Shown: in pieces, positions 38,581 through 48,780 of the stretch
Numbering within the stretch: position 1 is the first letter of the stretch
How the letters are laid out: every line of letters starts with the position of its first letter
Source: Chara braunii
Lineage: Eukaryota; Streptophyta; Charophyceae; Charales; Characeae
Direction of reading: 5' to 3'
Assembly (NCBI GenBank): GCA_003427395.1
Contig: BFEA01000589.1
Span: 795,904-844,694, forward strand
DNA: 48,791 nucleotides
Program-made: the position numbers and the translations under genes
Notes under the pieces: generated by a model
Seen by the model: the letters and a program-made list of their open reading frames with translations, nothing else
What the model was told of the DNA's origin: nothing
Databases searched by the model: none

Positions 38581-39180
38581 CCTTTTGGCTAATCCATGAT
38601 TTTGCACTTACCAGTCCAGTACACCAAACCCATACACAGACCCCCTCTGGTTAATCAGACCCCCTCTGGTTAACCAGCAGGAACGCACAAGATAGCTGTG
38701 CAGTGCTTTAGAAAAGGAAGAAAAGAGAAGCTCGGGGATGAACAACACAGCTCACACCTCACTACTCCACAACTACAAAAACAGCAAGCAGGGAGGGTTG
38801 TCTTGGATAGTTAGTACCTATGACGACGAAGGATCCAGGAGAAGACGATGTATCTAATTTAGGAATGTTATGTTCTTCCCCCAAAGAGGACTTCATTTGC
38901 ACCATAGTACCATACGCATTTTATCTGGGAAATTTTGTCTTCAGCATCTCAAACATGACTTCAAACATGGGTAATCTGTCTTGTGCCCCTCGGAGATTCT
39001 TTCTGCATTATCCCTCTGTGATAGCGACGTTTCACCCATGCGCCTACTGCCCGGAATTTTTCGGCATAAGGCCCCTGCCGCAGGGGTGGCAACTTGGCAT
39101 GACGCCCTTGCTGGACAGACTCAAGCCCCACGCTGGCCCATCCACCTCTTATGAGCCCTTACAAGCAGAGAGCATATTGT
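38581..39180. other. spacer, no recognised gene
   Basis: A 152-codon plus-strand frame starts at 38820 but ends in translated (AG)n and shows no family resemblance. GACCCCCTCTGGTTAA is directly repeated near 38639 and 38659. Confidence 0.35.
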
Positions 39181-39220
39181 CTGCATGCCCTGTATGGCAC
39201 GCACGACTGCATCCACATTG

Positions 39221-39274
<54 letters not shown>

Positions 39275-39366
39275 CTGACATTTCGCATGCCCTGTATGAC
39301 ACGCATGACCGCATCCACATTTTGCACACACAGAGAGAAAGAGAGAGAGAGAGAGAGAGAGCCCAC
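39181..39366. repeat. duplicated unit ending in (AG)n
   Basis: GCATGCCCTGTATGGCACGC and the following GACTGCATCCACATT-TGCACACACA(GA)n recur about 105 bases later as GCATGCCCTGTATGACACGC and so on, each ending in a long AG run. The microsatellite seems to have been copied with its flank. Confidence 0.85.
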
Positions 39367-40290
39367 ATTCAGCAAGCTTGGCCCAAAAAGGGAAAAAAAA
39401 CAACAGGACATATCCAACTGAGCAGGGCGCCGACAGGTAATATCCAACTGTGATGGGGACTGACAAACAGTGTTCATGGTTACAGCAATAACAACTGTCA
39501 GTCCACAGCACGCAGAAAGACGCAAGTGCGGTCAGAGCATACTCACTCGAACCAAAGAGACGAAATGGGCAACAAAAAGGTAGACCATTGGTGTGAAGCC
39601 CATGGCGGCTGACTAACCTGCTGGATATAGCGATGTTGGGAACACCAGGGTGGATATACAAAGTTGACAACGAGGGGGGCAGGAGACGGGGAAATACACA
39701 ACAGTGCAACTGTTCATTGAACAATGGGAAGGCAGACGGACAACACCAAGAACACACTCACCCCTGGAAAACATGTCTGCTCATAGCAGAGAAAAATAGA
39801 GGCAATATATCCAATGAGGGAGGGAAAGGGAAGGTCAATATAGGAAAGTTTGTTGGGTTCGTACAGATTGCAAAGATTTCGCGTTAGACTTTATAGAAAC
39901 CGAATCCCGCAGTCGGCTGTGGCCAGCCACTAAGGCTACCACGACACCTTGCCGTCTGCACTTCCAGATGCATTCTGACAGATACCTTCGTGGAAAATAT
40001 CGGCAATGAGGAGGGCATTCCGTGAACCCTAACGTATTTTCAGCAACAGCAACCACTACAACCATACCCGGAGGGCAGCCAATTCACCTCACACCTATGT
40101 GCACATATTCATAGGAGAACGGGGACCAAGGAGAAGGGTAGGATCAAAACAATCGCACGATTAATATGCGAAGGGACGAGGAATATACAGGGAATGCAAG
40201 ACAAGGTGGGAGAGTTGCCTGCATCCTCTGGCATATCCTCTGCTTAAACTCTCCACTCGTTTGTGAACGCTGTCTCGATCCCCAAACTTC
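39367..40290. other. spacer, no recognised gene
   Basis: AATATCCAACTG and ACTGACA/CTGTCAGT motifs recur near 39406-39500. No coding or RNA gene was supported. Confidence 0.35.
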
Positions 40291-40375
40291 GTACGGGCAC
40301 CACTCGTACAGCCGTTCGAATGGCCGTCTGAATCGCCGTCCAAATGGACGCGTCCGAACAGCCATACGACAGTAC

Positions 40376-40525
40376 GGACAGCCGCCGTACAAGGGCCGGG
40401 ACCGGGGTGGGGTGGGGGGTGGTTCGCAGGGCAACAACCGTCATAGGACAGCCGCCGTACGAGGGCCGGGACGGGGGCAGGGGTGGGGGGCGGTTAGCGG
40501 GGCAGGGCAACAACCGTCAGAGGGG
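40376..40525. repeat. two-copy GC-rich tandem repeat, ~69-bp offset
   Basis: GGACAGCCGCCGTACAAGGG and GGACAGCCGCCGTACGAGGG begin the two units, each continuing CCGGGAC-GGGG..GGGCAACAACCGTCA. The sequence before them is rich in CGTACGG and CCGTCCAAATGG-type inverted motifs. Confidence 0.8.
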
Positions 40526-40677
40526 GTCGTGTGGGGGTGCGTGCGCAGGGTCAAAGCGGACTAAGAAAAATATGTTTTTTTTGGGGGGGGGTGAAAAAAA
40601 AAGTAGTAAAGCCGAGGGTGGTAGAAGACAAGGCAGATTCTCGTGGACCCCATCTTCTACCACCCTCCGTGATAACG

Positions 40678-40718
40678 AGAGAGAGAGAGAGAGGACGGCC
40701 TAGAGAGCGAATGCAAGG

Positions 40719-40793
<75 letters not shown>
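40678..40793. repeat. long (AG)n microsatellite
   Basis: An AG run, a short interruption (GACGGCCTAGAGAGCGAATG), then more than 30 AG units. Confidence 0.95.
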
Positions 40794-40795
<2 letters not shown>

Positions 40796-40947
40796 TGCAT
40801 GAGGGGGGGAAAGATATTAGGAAGACGGGGGCATAGAAATGTATTTATTTTTTCCCCAACTACACCACAACCCCCTCAAGCCCGGCCCAGAGCCAGCTTC
40901 CGGAACCCCTTTAAAAAGGGCAAATAGGCCCCACCCTAGGCACTTCC

Positions 40948-41115
40948 CCTCCACGGGTTTTTTTTTCGGTTTCTGTTTTCCAGGGGGGGGAGCCCCCTAC
41001 ACCCCTTCCCCTCAAATCACCACCCTAGCCAATTCCCCTCCACGCTTTTTTTTTTCGGTTTCTGTTTTCCCCGGGGGGAAGCCCCCTACACGCGTCACCC
41101 CTTCCCCTCAAATGC
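40948..41115. repeat. two-copy tandem repeat, ~95-bp offset
   Basis: CCCCTCCACG-TTTTTTTTTCGGTTTCTGTTTTCC and GCCCCCTACAC-CCTTCCCCTCAAAT occur twice with small differences. Confidence 0.8.
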
Positions 41116-41606
41116 CTCCCCCCCCCAGGAAGGCCCCCGAATCTGCTCGTACAATCGCCTAGGGGTCATTTCATGCGGCTCAAATACGTTCTCAGGGTCA
41201 TTCGAGCCATATGAACGGCTCGTATTCGTACGGGCGTACACACTGTGAACGCATCCACGACAACCTGACGACCATCACCTAGCGCAACAGATAACAGAAG
41301 GATGCCAACCCTGTCGTCCAGCGAAGGCTGTGAATCTGACAAACGCGACAGAGTACCTTCATAGAACTGCACGTAGGCCCATAGATCAGGGATCAAGAAA
41401 GACGACAGTAAAAATAACACACGGCCTGTAGCACAAGTCCATGACCAACCCTCAGCAAACCGCAGCCTCGACAGATACGATCTACCGCAGTACTCTTTTG
41501 AAACAAAGACAGACAGCGATACTGTACCTCCCGAAGAGCCAAACAAGCTCGACAGAGTGCCTGCCTAGGAGCTTAAGTGTACGAACCTACCTTCTTAACC
41601 CGATGC
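41116..41606. other. spacer, no recognised gene
   Basis: A 126-codon minus-strand frame (41166-41546) is open but resembles nothing I know and has no supporting signals. Confidence 0.3.
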
Positions 41607-41805
41607 ACGGTCATTACAACTGTATATAGACTGAAAGATACCCCAAATTCAGCTATAATGACCGTCCGTTGTATTCGGGGAAAGAAGGCAGAGCTGCCGA
41701 CCGTCGGGGTAAGGGTTCAGACCTTCGAACTCCATCCGTCAAGGTTCTATGTACAGCTGTACGGTCATTATAACTGTATTTAGACTTGACTGAAAAATAC
41801 CCCAA
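41607..41805. repeat. direct repeat around ACGGTCATTA-AACTGTAT
   Basis: ACGGTCATTACAACTGTATA-TAGACTGAAAGATACCCC near 41608 and ACGGTCATTATAACTGTATT-TAGACTTGACTGAAAAATACCCC near 41760 are close direct copies. An inverted TATAATGACCGT lies between them near 41654. Confidence 0.75.
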
Positions 41806-43478
41806 GTACCGAAAAAAAGTACTCCGAAAAAATACTCGGATAAGAAGGATGCCACAGTTAGCTAGCTCAGTACTCTCCACAGGCATTCTGCACTAAAGAC
41901 TGCCGCGCTCAGATCGACAACGATTAGCACAAATAAACCATGATTCACACTGCAAGGAAAGATTAAACCCATACCTCAGAGCACTCGTCTCGTCTCATCT
42001 CATCGCACCCCTCCACTATGAACTCTATAGCACCGAGAATGATCCGAATCCCACGAGGCATTCAAATCGGCTACTAGGCGTAGTGACCGCTGACTGCAAT
42101 CATTTTTCCAGCAGGAACTTACCGCCAGCCTGTTCTCGCACTTCTTGCAATTCTGGCCCTGCCTCTTAAGCTTATCGAGGGCTGGACAACCACAAAGACA
42201 TCTTTTCTCTGACAGCAGACCGTGTACTACGGCCAATAGCTTTTGCCAACGTCTAGTCCAATAAATACTCCGCAATTCATGTCACCATGACTCCCACACC
42301 GCAAGGAAGATAAAACCCACACACCGGGCACCGTCACTCTGAGTCTGATAATCACGTTATGTATACAGAGAAGCGCCGCTGCACGGACGTTAATAAGCAA
42401 CAAAACCGATCTTCATAACATGCGTGATGAAAACGGACAACCACATCCACAATTAACACGTACACGCACCAGACTCGAACCCCAACACGAGCACTATATC
42501 CCTGGATATCATAGACAGGTCACGTTTTATGTCCATACGGACCTACATACAACAGGTTTTCCAAAATCCATGAGACCATGGATAAACAGTTAGATAAGAA
42601 AACATTCAGATACACACAAACGCAACAAGCACAAACATACAACAAAGAGCGCCATCAGGAGCACGGAAATGTTGAAAAAGGGTATGTGCTTCTGCTGATC
42701 AAAGACGAGGCACAAGCCAACAAGAGTTCTTCACAACAAATCATATTCTCAAAATTCCACAACGAAATGCCAACCAAATTCTTCCACTACGACAGACACA
42801 CCTGACTGAACCGACGGTAAAGAGAGAACACATGCGCTGAACTGGAAAAAACTACCACCGTCCGCCTCAGTTCCATTGTGCCGTGTGCCCCCACGCCGAC
42901 GAATCTCTCAAACACGAGTTGCTCACACTGCTAAACCAATGCCATAACCTATTTCCATCGCTCGTTGCACACGATAGAGAAAGAAACAATCGCATCAAGC
43001 ATCACCACATAATCACCAACACATCGCTCATCAGTTTCCAGCAGGCGATCAGGCTGAGAGGTGGTGATTGGTCCACCTCTCTCCCCTTCAGCGGATCGCA
43101 AACAGGCACCACGACTCTTTCCGGGCAGAACATAGTCCACAGCGCACGCATTCAGAATGGTGGAGTTGGAAACAGGCATATTTTTTCTCATCCGGACGGA
43201 AATGGTAAAGACTAGAAAAACCAGAAAAGACAAGCAGAGAGATTTAACTAACACACAAACTTCAACACGACTCTGCTGCGAAGAGAAGACCCAGATCGGG
43301 AATCCCGAGGGAGGACGGACAGAAAGCCATAAAAGACCCATTGCACCAGATGAAGAGGTGGCAAATGACAACACTACTATCACAGGCAATGGCGATCCTC
43401 CGAGCGAATGCAAAACTGGAAAGAAATCAACCTAGCAACGAACGAAAACCCTATTGCTCCTACTCCCACCACAAGCTT
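41806..43478. other. gap downstream of NAP1, no recognised gene
   Basis: AC-rich unique sequence. TACTCCGAAAAAATACTCGG and ATAATGACC words link it to the repeat before it. Short frames on both strands show no known domain. No tRNA, snRNA or clear poly(A) signal was recognised. The part nearest 43478 would hold the NAP1 3' UTR. Confidence 0.35.
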
Positions 43479-44402
43479 CTATTGCTGTTCAGCTTCATCA
43501 TCTTCATCCTCGTCGTCTTCATCGTCCTCGTCCTCGTCGTCGACGGCTTCGCCGGTGTACCATGCCACAGCGTGTGGAATGATTTGCTCCTTTATAGAGA
43601 TTCCCAGCTCGTAATCATCCTCCAAATCTTGGTGAAGCTCCTCCATCTCCACGTCGTCCAGCTTGTCCTCGTCTTCAGGGATCTCAGGAGGCGTAAAGAA
43701 CGTGAAAAAGCTATCGCAATCTTCCTCGCCATCACCCTTAGCCTCCGAGGGCTTCTCCTCACCGTTCGTGCGAGCAGATTTTCTCACAGCCGCCGATTTC
43801 GCCGCCTGGCAGAGATTNTCCTTCTTCCACTCNATGGNCGTNCCTACCGCCTTGTCCAACACCGGCTCGCCGTCATCGTCGTCCATGTGGTAAGTCTTCG
43901 TCAGAATCTCGTTGCTGAAAAACGGATTGGGAGCGAAAACAAATTCCAATTTGAAACTGGCGTCGTTTCCATCTTCTTGCAAACGACTACATCTGACATC
44001 TTTCAAGTGCTTCAGAGCTTCCTCGTCCCGGGTAGTGATGCGCCTCCCCAGGTCGTCGTGGTTCTTGAAAACAGTCAGCCAGAAATCTGGCACTCCCTTC
44101 ACTCCGTCATCAGCACCGGCCTTAGCGACAGCAGCCGCAGCTTCACCAGAAACGATCGCCTCTCTTTTGACATAAAAAGGCTCGTACAACTTCTCATACT
44201 TCCTCTCTAGGGCAGCCAACTCTTCGCGAAACTTCTCCTCCACTTCGTCGTGCTCCTCCTGAAGTTTCTGCAACTCTTCCACACGCACCCGTACGGTCTT
44301 CGGCAGCCCCTGAAGAAACTCCGCAACCCGAGGGTCGACGTCCATCATCTCGCTATCGCCCTGCGGACTCGTACTCTCGTCGTTCGCTGCAGCGTTGGCC
44401 AT
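43479..44402 (-). CDS. nucleosome assembly protein 1 (NAP1) family histone chaperone
   Basis: 307 codons without introns. After a short N-terminus (MANAAANDESTSPQGDSEMM) comes the long NAP1 dimerisation helix, about residues 30-85 (LPKTVRVRVEELQKLQEEHD ... ERKYEKLYEPFYVKREAI), then VPDFWLTVFKNHDDLGRRIT, RDEEALKHLKDVR, FVFAPNPFFSNEILTKTYHM, and near the end FFTFFTPPEIPEDEDKLDDV and IIPHAVAWYTGEAVDDEDED. This is the NAP1 domain that binds H2A-H2B, with the usual acidic tail. Compared with land-plant NAP1 (about 370 residues) it lacks the N-terminal extension, and it also lacks the C-terminal basic segment and CaaX prenylation box, ending DEAEQQ. Four Ns (43819, 43834, 43839, 43843) hide a few residues. 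The ATG context ACAATGGCC is good. Plant NAP1 genes normally have many introns, so a retrocopy is possible, though no poly(A) trace was seen. Confidence 0.9.
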   Translation of the reverse strand: MANAAANDESTSPQGDSEMMDVDPRVAEFLQGLPKTVRVRVEELQKLQEEHDEVEEKFREELAALERKYEKLYEPFYVKREAIVSGEAAAAVAKAGADDGVKGVPDFWLTVFKNHDDLGRRITTRDEEALKHLKDVRCSRLQEDGNDASFKLEFVFAPNPFFSNEILTKTYHMDDDDGEPVLDKAVXTXXEWKKXNLCQAAKSAAVRKSARTNGEEKPSEAKGDGEEDCDSFFTFFTPPEIPEDEDKLDDVEMEELHQDLEDDYELGISIKEQIIPHAVAWYTGEAVDDEDEDDEDDEDEDDEAEQQ

Positions 44403-44770
44403 TGTCCTGTTCGATCTACGTGCAGGCCACCCGCTACTTAACCGCTGCCGTCAGGAGACGACCCCTCGCGGACAGAAACTGGTGAGCGCCGGTGAGAGAT
44501 CAGCACGACTCCTGCACAGTAGGTAGGTTCGACAGCAGTACCAAAAACCGCACAGATGGGTCAGCAAATACGAAAATATTTAAAAAGACTAGCAACAGCA
44601 TACAACGGCACCAGCAAAACCTTCCGCCTTCTAATCATATCATACGCATACATCCCATCCTACGTCACTCGTAAACATAAGGCCTTGCCAAGACGGGGCT
44701 AGTCATACTACCTGACAGACCAACGCACATCCCATCCTACGTGCAGATCTGCCGTTGCTGCTCCGTCCGC
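44403..44770. other. NAP1 upstream region
   Basis: CATCCCATCCTACGT occurs twice (about 44654 and 44730). No clear TATA box was recognised on the minus strand. Confidence 0.35.
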
Positions 44771-44912
44771 AGCATGAGCGCCCACACAGTCTGGCACTGG
44801 CAATCACCCGATCCGTCGTTCTATCACATACCCCGCTGCGCAGCATGAGCGCCCACACAGTCTGGCACTGGCAATCACCCGATCCGTTGTTCTATCACAT
44901 ACCCCGCTGCAA
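44771..44912. repeat. two-copy 71-bp tandem repeat
   Basis: AGCATGAGCGCCCACACAGT begins both copies (44771 and 44842), and they are identical but for about one base until the end, CATACCCCGCTGC. Confidence 0.95.
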
Positions 44913-45757
44913 CATGTACCGTCGACCAAACCAACTCAACACTGCCTCACAGCTAGACGCAATCAAATGGCTCAGACATTGGACACTAAACATAATCGAA
45001 AGAGCATCGGCCATGTTCGAGAGGAAGAAGCAAGAACGCTCAACAAACGACAAGCAATGCTCACGGATCTGACTACTCATAACAGCTCACAAAATGGCCA
45101 CGCATGTATGGAACAAACCCATACTCAATCACGTTCGCTCACAAAAGCACATGCAGCACATGAAGCATCAGCGAATTACGCACTTGACGAAACCCCGACC
45201 GACTAAAAGAGCTCAAAGATCGTAGCGACGACGAATCTACTTCTTCAAGTGTTCACAGATGGGACAAGCATCTGCAGTACCTCGGCGTAATGAACAACGG
45301 GAAAGAATTGGGATGTGATGTCCGAGGCGTATCCGGCAGTGCACCATGCGTACACCCACAACATTGACCCATGCACTTCCACCCACCCAATCACGGTAGC
45401 AACCTCGCACGTAGACGGAATGACTCCGAACATACGAACAAAAACAAATCCATGCGCGTAGACAACTAGGATTTCTTGCTAAGTTGCTCCACTTTCGCAA
45501 ATAGAGCTACAAGACAGAGCGAGAGGGGATCAATTACCTCACACCAAATACGGCAAGGGAGGGAGGGAACAGTGACAGCCAAAGAGGAAGGGATAGTAAA
45601 GAGAAAGTCCGCGTCCGAGATTGGCACTCAATCTCAACTGGAAAGATCAAAATCAATATCACCAAATCTCTCTCCCGATCTTCTACAACTATTGTAATCC
45701 GACAGCCACAAACTGCGATGGCCTTTCTAGCATTTGCCGCTCCAGTGCAAGAACTTC
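44913..45757. other. spacer, no recognised gene
   Basis: Unique AC-rich sequence with short frames only. Confidence 0.3.
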
Positions 45758-45922
45758 AGGCCTCACAACACCACTGTCGAATCGGAAAAAGTACGACCGC
45801 ATGTTGCCGCAGGACGTGACCAGATGCATCAGTTACTACAAATGCGATGGATGCATCTCGCCACTTTCCGAGGATGGTGCACTCGTATTTTTTTCGTTTC
45901 GACAGTGCTGTGGCGAGGCCCT
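45758..45922. mobile_element. 165-bp hairpin element, CACCACTG subfamily
   Basis: Left GGCCTCACAACACCACTGTC and right GACAGTGCTGTGGCGAGGCC are inverted complements with three mismatches. Inner arms pair through AAAAAGTACGA/TCGTATTTTT and the centre TTACTACAAATGCGATGGAT. The subfamily is shared with 16291-16453 and the solo arm at 9507-9541. Confidence 0.85.
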
Positions 45923-46860
45923 TCTTGACGAGAATGATTAAGCGCTCGTAAAATTACGTGGAGAGAGAGTACTGAAGAACGGACGCCGTGCAAGTCACCC
46001 ACAATCGCATTCGGTACAAAGCTGGAAAAGGCAAAAACAAGCGAAGGACACTCGAAAAGGAAAAGACGGAGCGAAAAACAAACAAAAACCAAACAAAAAA
46101 GGAAACGACCAAGGTGTGGCACAAGTACTGCAGTGGTTCAGATAGCAAGTAAACATGCCTCCTCCTCCCCTCCCCTCCTCCCCCGCCTCCTCTTTGCCCC
46201 AGGTAGGAAGCCGAGCCATCAATCGCCGCGAGACCAGCCTGTAGCTTGATGATCTGCCGTCGTCTCGAGATAGGCATTTTCGATGAGCGCAGGGCCAGAG
46301 CCCCCTTCTCAAGCCCCAAAAACCCTGGCTCCTGCTCTATCTGGAAACGCGATTCCACGTAGGTGATCTTAGTTGCTGAAGGGTAAGCTAAGATTAAACC
46401 AAAAATAAAAACAATAATAAAAAAAAAGCTCAGATATGCTGTCCCGTCACGATACAAAGCAGCTGAAAACCCGATCGATCAAACCTATGGTAGTTTAACG
46501 TTTAACTAAAAAGAATTGCAGTCCCTAATAACGACTGGCGGCTCCTTATCCGGAGTTATTCAGAGGGACAGTTAAGGGGTACAGAAAATAAGCCCAAAAT
46601 AATCATCAAGCAGAGATCACCCATAACATCTTGCTAATATAATCGTTTCTCGATTGATACAAACCCATATTACCAAAAACAAAAAAAAAACAAAAGACAT
46701 ACGGATGCATCTCTCTCTACCCAGGTAAGCGACGGACAAGTACGGAGCACACAAGCACATAAGAGGTTAGTCCAGCAGCTGCGCATATGCGCGACATACA
46801 CGACGCCTAACCTACCGTAGTAACGAGGGTACATACCGAAACCAATTACGATGGGCTTGC
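45923..46860. other. spacer, no recognised gene
   Basis: A-rich and C-rich stretches. Minus-strand frames of 167 and 118 codons are mostly translated low complexity. Confidence 0.3.
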
Positions 46861-47404
46861 ACAAAAGAGAGAGAGAGAGAGGAGCGACGACAACCGGGAA
46901 GGACGAAAATGCGGGAGGATGGGGAAAGAGGCGAGCAGAGGGGGAGGGGGGGCAGAGAAGGAAGTTACGAAAGAGAAGAAAGAAGGGATAAGAGGGGGAG
47001 AAGGCAAGCTTGACACAATCCATCAAAGCGGGAGCGAAGAGGAAAGATAGAGAGAGAGAGAGAGTAACGACAATAGCGGGAAAGGAAGAAAAGGCGGGAG
47101 GATTGCGGCGGGCAGGTGGCAGAGAGTGAGAGAGAGAGAGAGAAGCGACGACAACAGGAAAGGAAGAAAAGGAGGGAATATGGGTGAAAGAACAAAGCCG
47201 AGATTAAAGATACGAGGTGCATATTGAATCAGAGATTAATCAAAATTATAGATAAAAATGAAAATGGAAATAGCGGACATGATGAACAAAATTCTCAAAA
47301 CGGTGGAGAAAAATGTAATGAGACCCGCCCTCTCTCTCTAAACCGGACCGGAGTCTGTGAGGCTCCCCACTTCCTTTAATGAAAAACGAAAACAAAAAAA
47401 ATTA

Positions 47405-47434
<30 letters not shown>
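46861..47434. repeat. cluster of short (AG)n tracts
   Basis: AG runs occur at about 46867-46882, 47048-47065, 47128-47142 and 47404-47434. The segments next to the second and third share GCGACGACAAC-GGGAA-GGA-AAAA-G-GGGAG with that near 46880, so this is a loose array of about three diverged ~90-100-bp units. Confidence 0.65.
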
Positions 47435-47435
<1 letters not shown>

Positions 47436-47616
47436 TGGACATACACCCCTTCCTAGTCCCGTGAGACCCCCCTACCTCACCCAGTCAGACCCCTCTCCCT
47501 CGTCCCAACACACCCCTCTTCGTCGTCGCGTCAGAACCCCGTCCCGTCAGCACACCCTCCCTCGTCGCCCCGCCCCCCTTTGAAATAAAAAACAAAGAAG
47601 AGCACGCGAGCGAGAG

Positions 47617-47670
<54 letters not shown>

Positions 47671-47880
47671 ACCTCGTTGGCGGCTCTCCTTGGCGCGACG
47701 CCGATTGCCTCCTGGGCGATGGCAACCTCCTTCGAGCGATGGCGGCCTCTTTCCGCGCGCAGTGGCAGCGGGCGCCGGCGGAGGGGAAGGGGAAGGAGCT
47801 TCAGCGACGCGTTCCGCCCTCTGCGTCGACGGCTGCCTCCAAGTTCGAAAACTGAAACTAAAAACTCCCGCCGCCGGGAA
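47435..47880. repeat. GC-rich spacer with long (AG)n
   Basis: ACCCC-CT-CCTC-GTC words repeat between 47445 and 47575, and an AG run of about 25 units lies at 47618-47668. Frames after it (for example 47677-47970) are unsupported. Confidence 0.6.
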
Positions 47881-48170
47881 AAGCAGAGACTGCCGATGTT
47901 CATAGGTAGGGGGAGGGGACCGGGACCTAGGTCCCACTTGCACGAATTAAGAGATACTGACCGTAGATAGAGAAGATCAACGGCCGAAATCTTCTAATTT
48001 GCTCAAGTGGGACCTTGCCCCGGAGGGGAGGCCCAGCGACTGGCCCATCGAAGAAGCTCGGTCCTGATGCTACCATCAGGTAGCAGGTATCGCACCTGCT
48101 GGTGGGTGCAGCTCCCGCATGTTCCCTCGTTGGAGGCTAAGTTGAGCACGGATGTGGCTGCTACGGGGTT
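47881..48170 (+). repeat. dispersed repeat R1, copy with foldback insertion
   Basis: Matches 3478-3695 on both sides of an extra ~95-bp segment beginning near 47923 and ending near 48022. The second half (CTGGCCCATCGAAGAAGCTC to GGATGTGGCTGCTACGG) is nearly identical to the proximal copy. Confidence 0.8.
47923..48022. mobile_element. hairpin element inserted in repeat R1
   Basis: GGTCCCACTTG (47930-47940) and CAAGTGGGACC (48004-48014) are perfect terminal inverted repeats. CCGG flanks near 47919 and 48020 could be a short target duplication. The interior contains ATCAACGGCCGAAATC, related to the element at 48175-48262. Confidence 0.75.
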
Positions 48171-48174
48171 CCCG

Positions 48175-48262
48175 GGGCCAAGTCCCACTTACGCTGATCT
48201 TTGATTCTTGGCCGTCGATCTTCCTAATCTATGGTCGGAAATTGAGATTTCGGCCCCCGTAA
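48175..48262. mobile_element. hairpin-like element, GGGGCC ends
   Basis: GGGGCCAAGTCCCACTTACG at the left and GAGATTTCGGCCCCC at the right have inverted ends. GGCCGTCGATCTTCCTAATC resembles the complement of the interior of 47923-48022. Confidence 0.55.
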
Positions 48263-48689
48263 TACTACATAATACTACAATGACTGTGTACCGCGCACGG
48301 CGCGGAGGCGCAGACCGGAGGGCGTGGGGTCTTCAGTAGGAGCGGATTTTGCACGACCCACAGGTTGACCCTCCGCCCCTCCCAAACGCCCCCCACTTTC
48401 CCGTTTCCCTCGGAGTCCACACCCCTTCTCGATTTCTCGAACTCCAACTTTGCCTGAAGAAGAAACCCTGGGCGCTGTCCCAAACGACCGCTGCACGACC
48501 TCTGCAGGCTACCGCTGGTCTTTCGGTTTTCGCCTCCCCTGCCGCCTAAACGACCGGTCGGTCTAAACCACCAGTACTTGGGCCATACATCGGCCGCGGG
48601 CCTTCCCCGGGGTCGGCCAAGGGAAGGTCCGGTTGTTGCTGAATGGCCGGGGCCCGGTTCACTCAGCATGACACCAAAGAACAAAGAAA
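48263..48689. other. spacer with R2-related GC block
   Basis: GGGCCATACATCGGCCGCGG near 48580 resembles CCCATACATGGGCCGCGGGC near 5090. No gene was supported. Confidence 0.4.
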
Positions 48690-48780
48690 GAAAAAGAAAA
48701 AAAAAATCAAATACACAAAAGTAAAAAAGAAAGAAAACGATTCAAATACACAAAAGTAAAAAAGAAAGAAAAGGAAAGGG
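48690..48780. repeat. A-rich two-copy tandem repeat
   Basis: CAAATACACAAAAGTAAAAA-AGAAAGAAAA occurs twice (about 48710 and 48744). Confidence 0.85.

Noticed and set aside
41166-41546. 126-codon minus-strand frame
   Set aside because: No recognised motif or neighbours. Its length alone is not convincing in this composition.
42465-42510. Minus-strand tRNA suggested by GGGGTTCGAGTCTG
   Set aside because: Only a B-box-like word is present. No A box at a suitable distance and no cloverleaf.
43341-44210. 289-codon plus-strand frame opposite NAP1
   Set aside because: Antisense shadow. The minus strand encodes the recognisable NAP1 domain.
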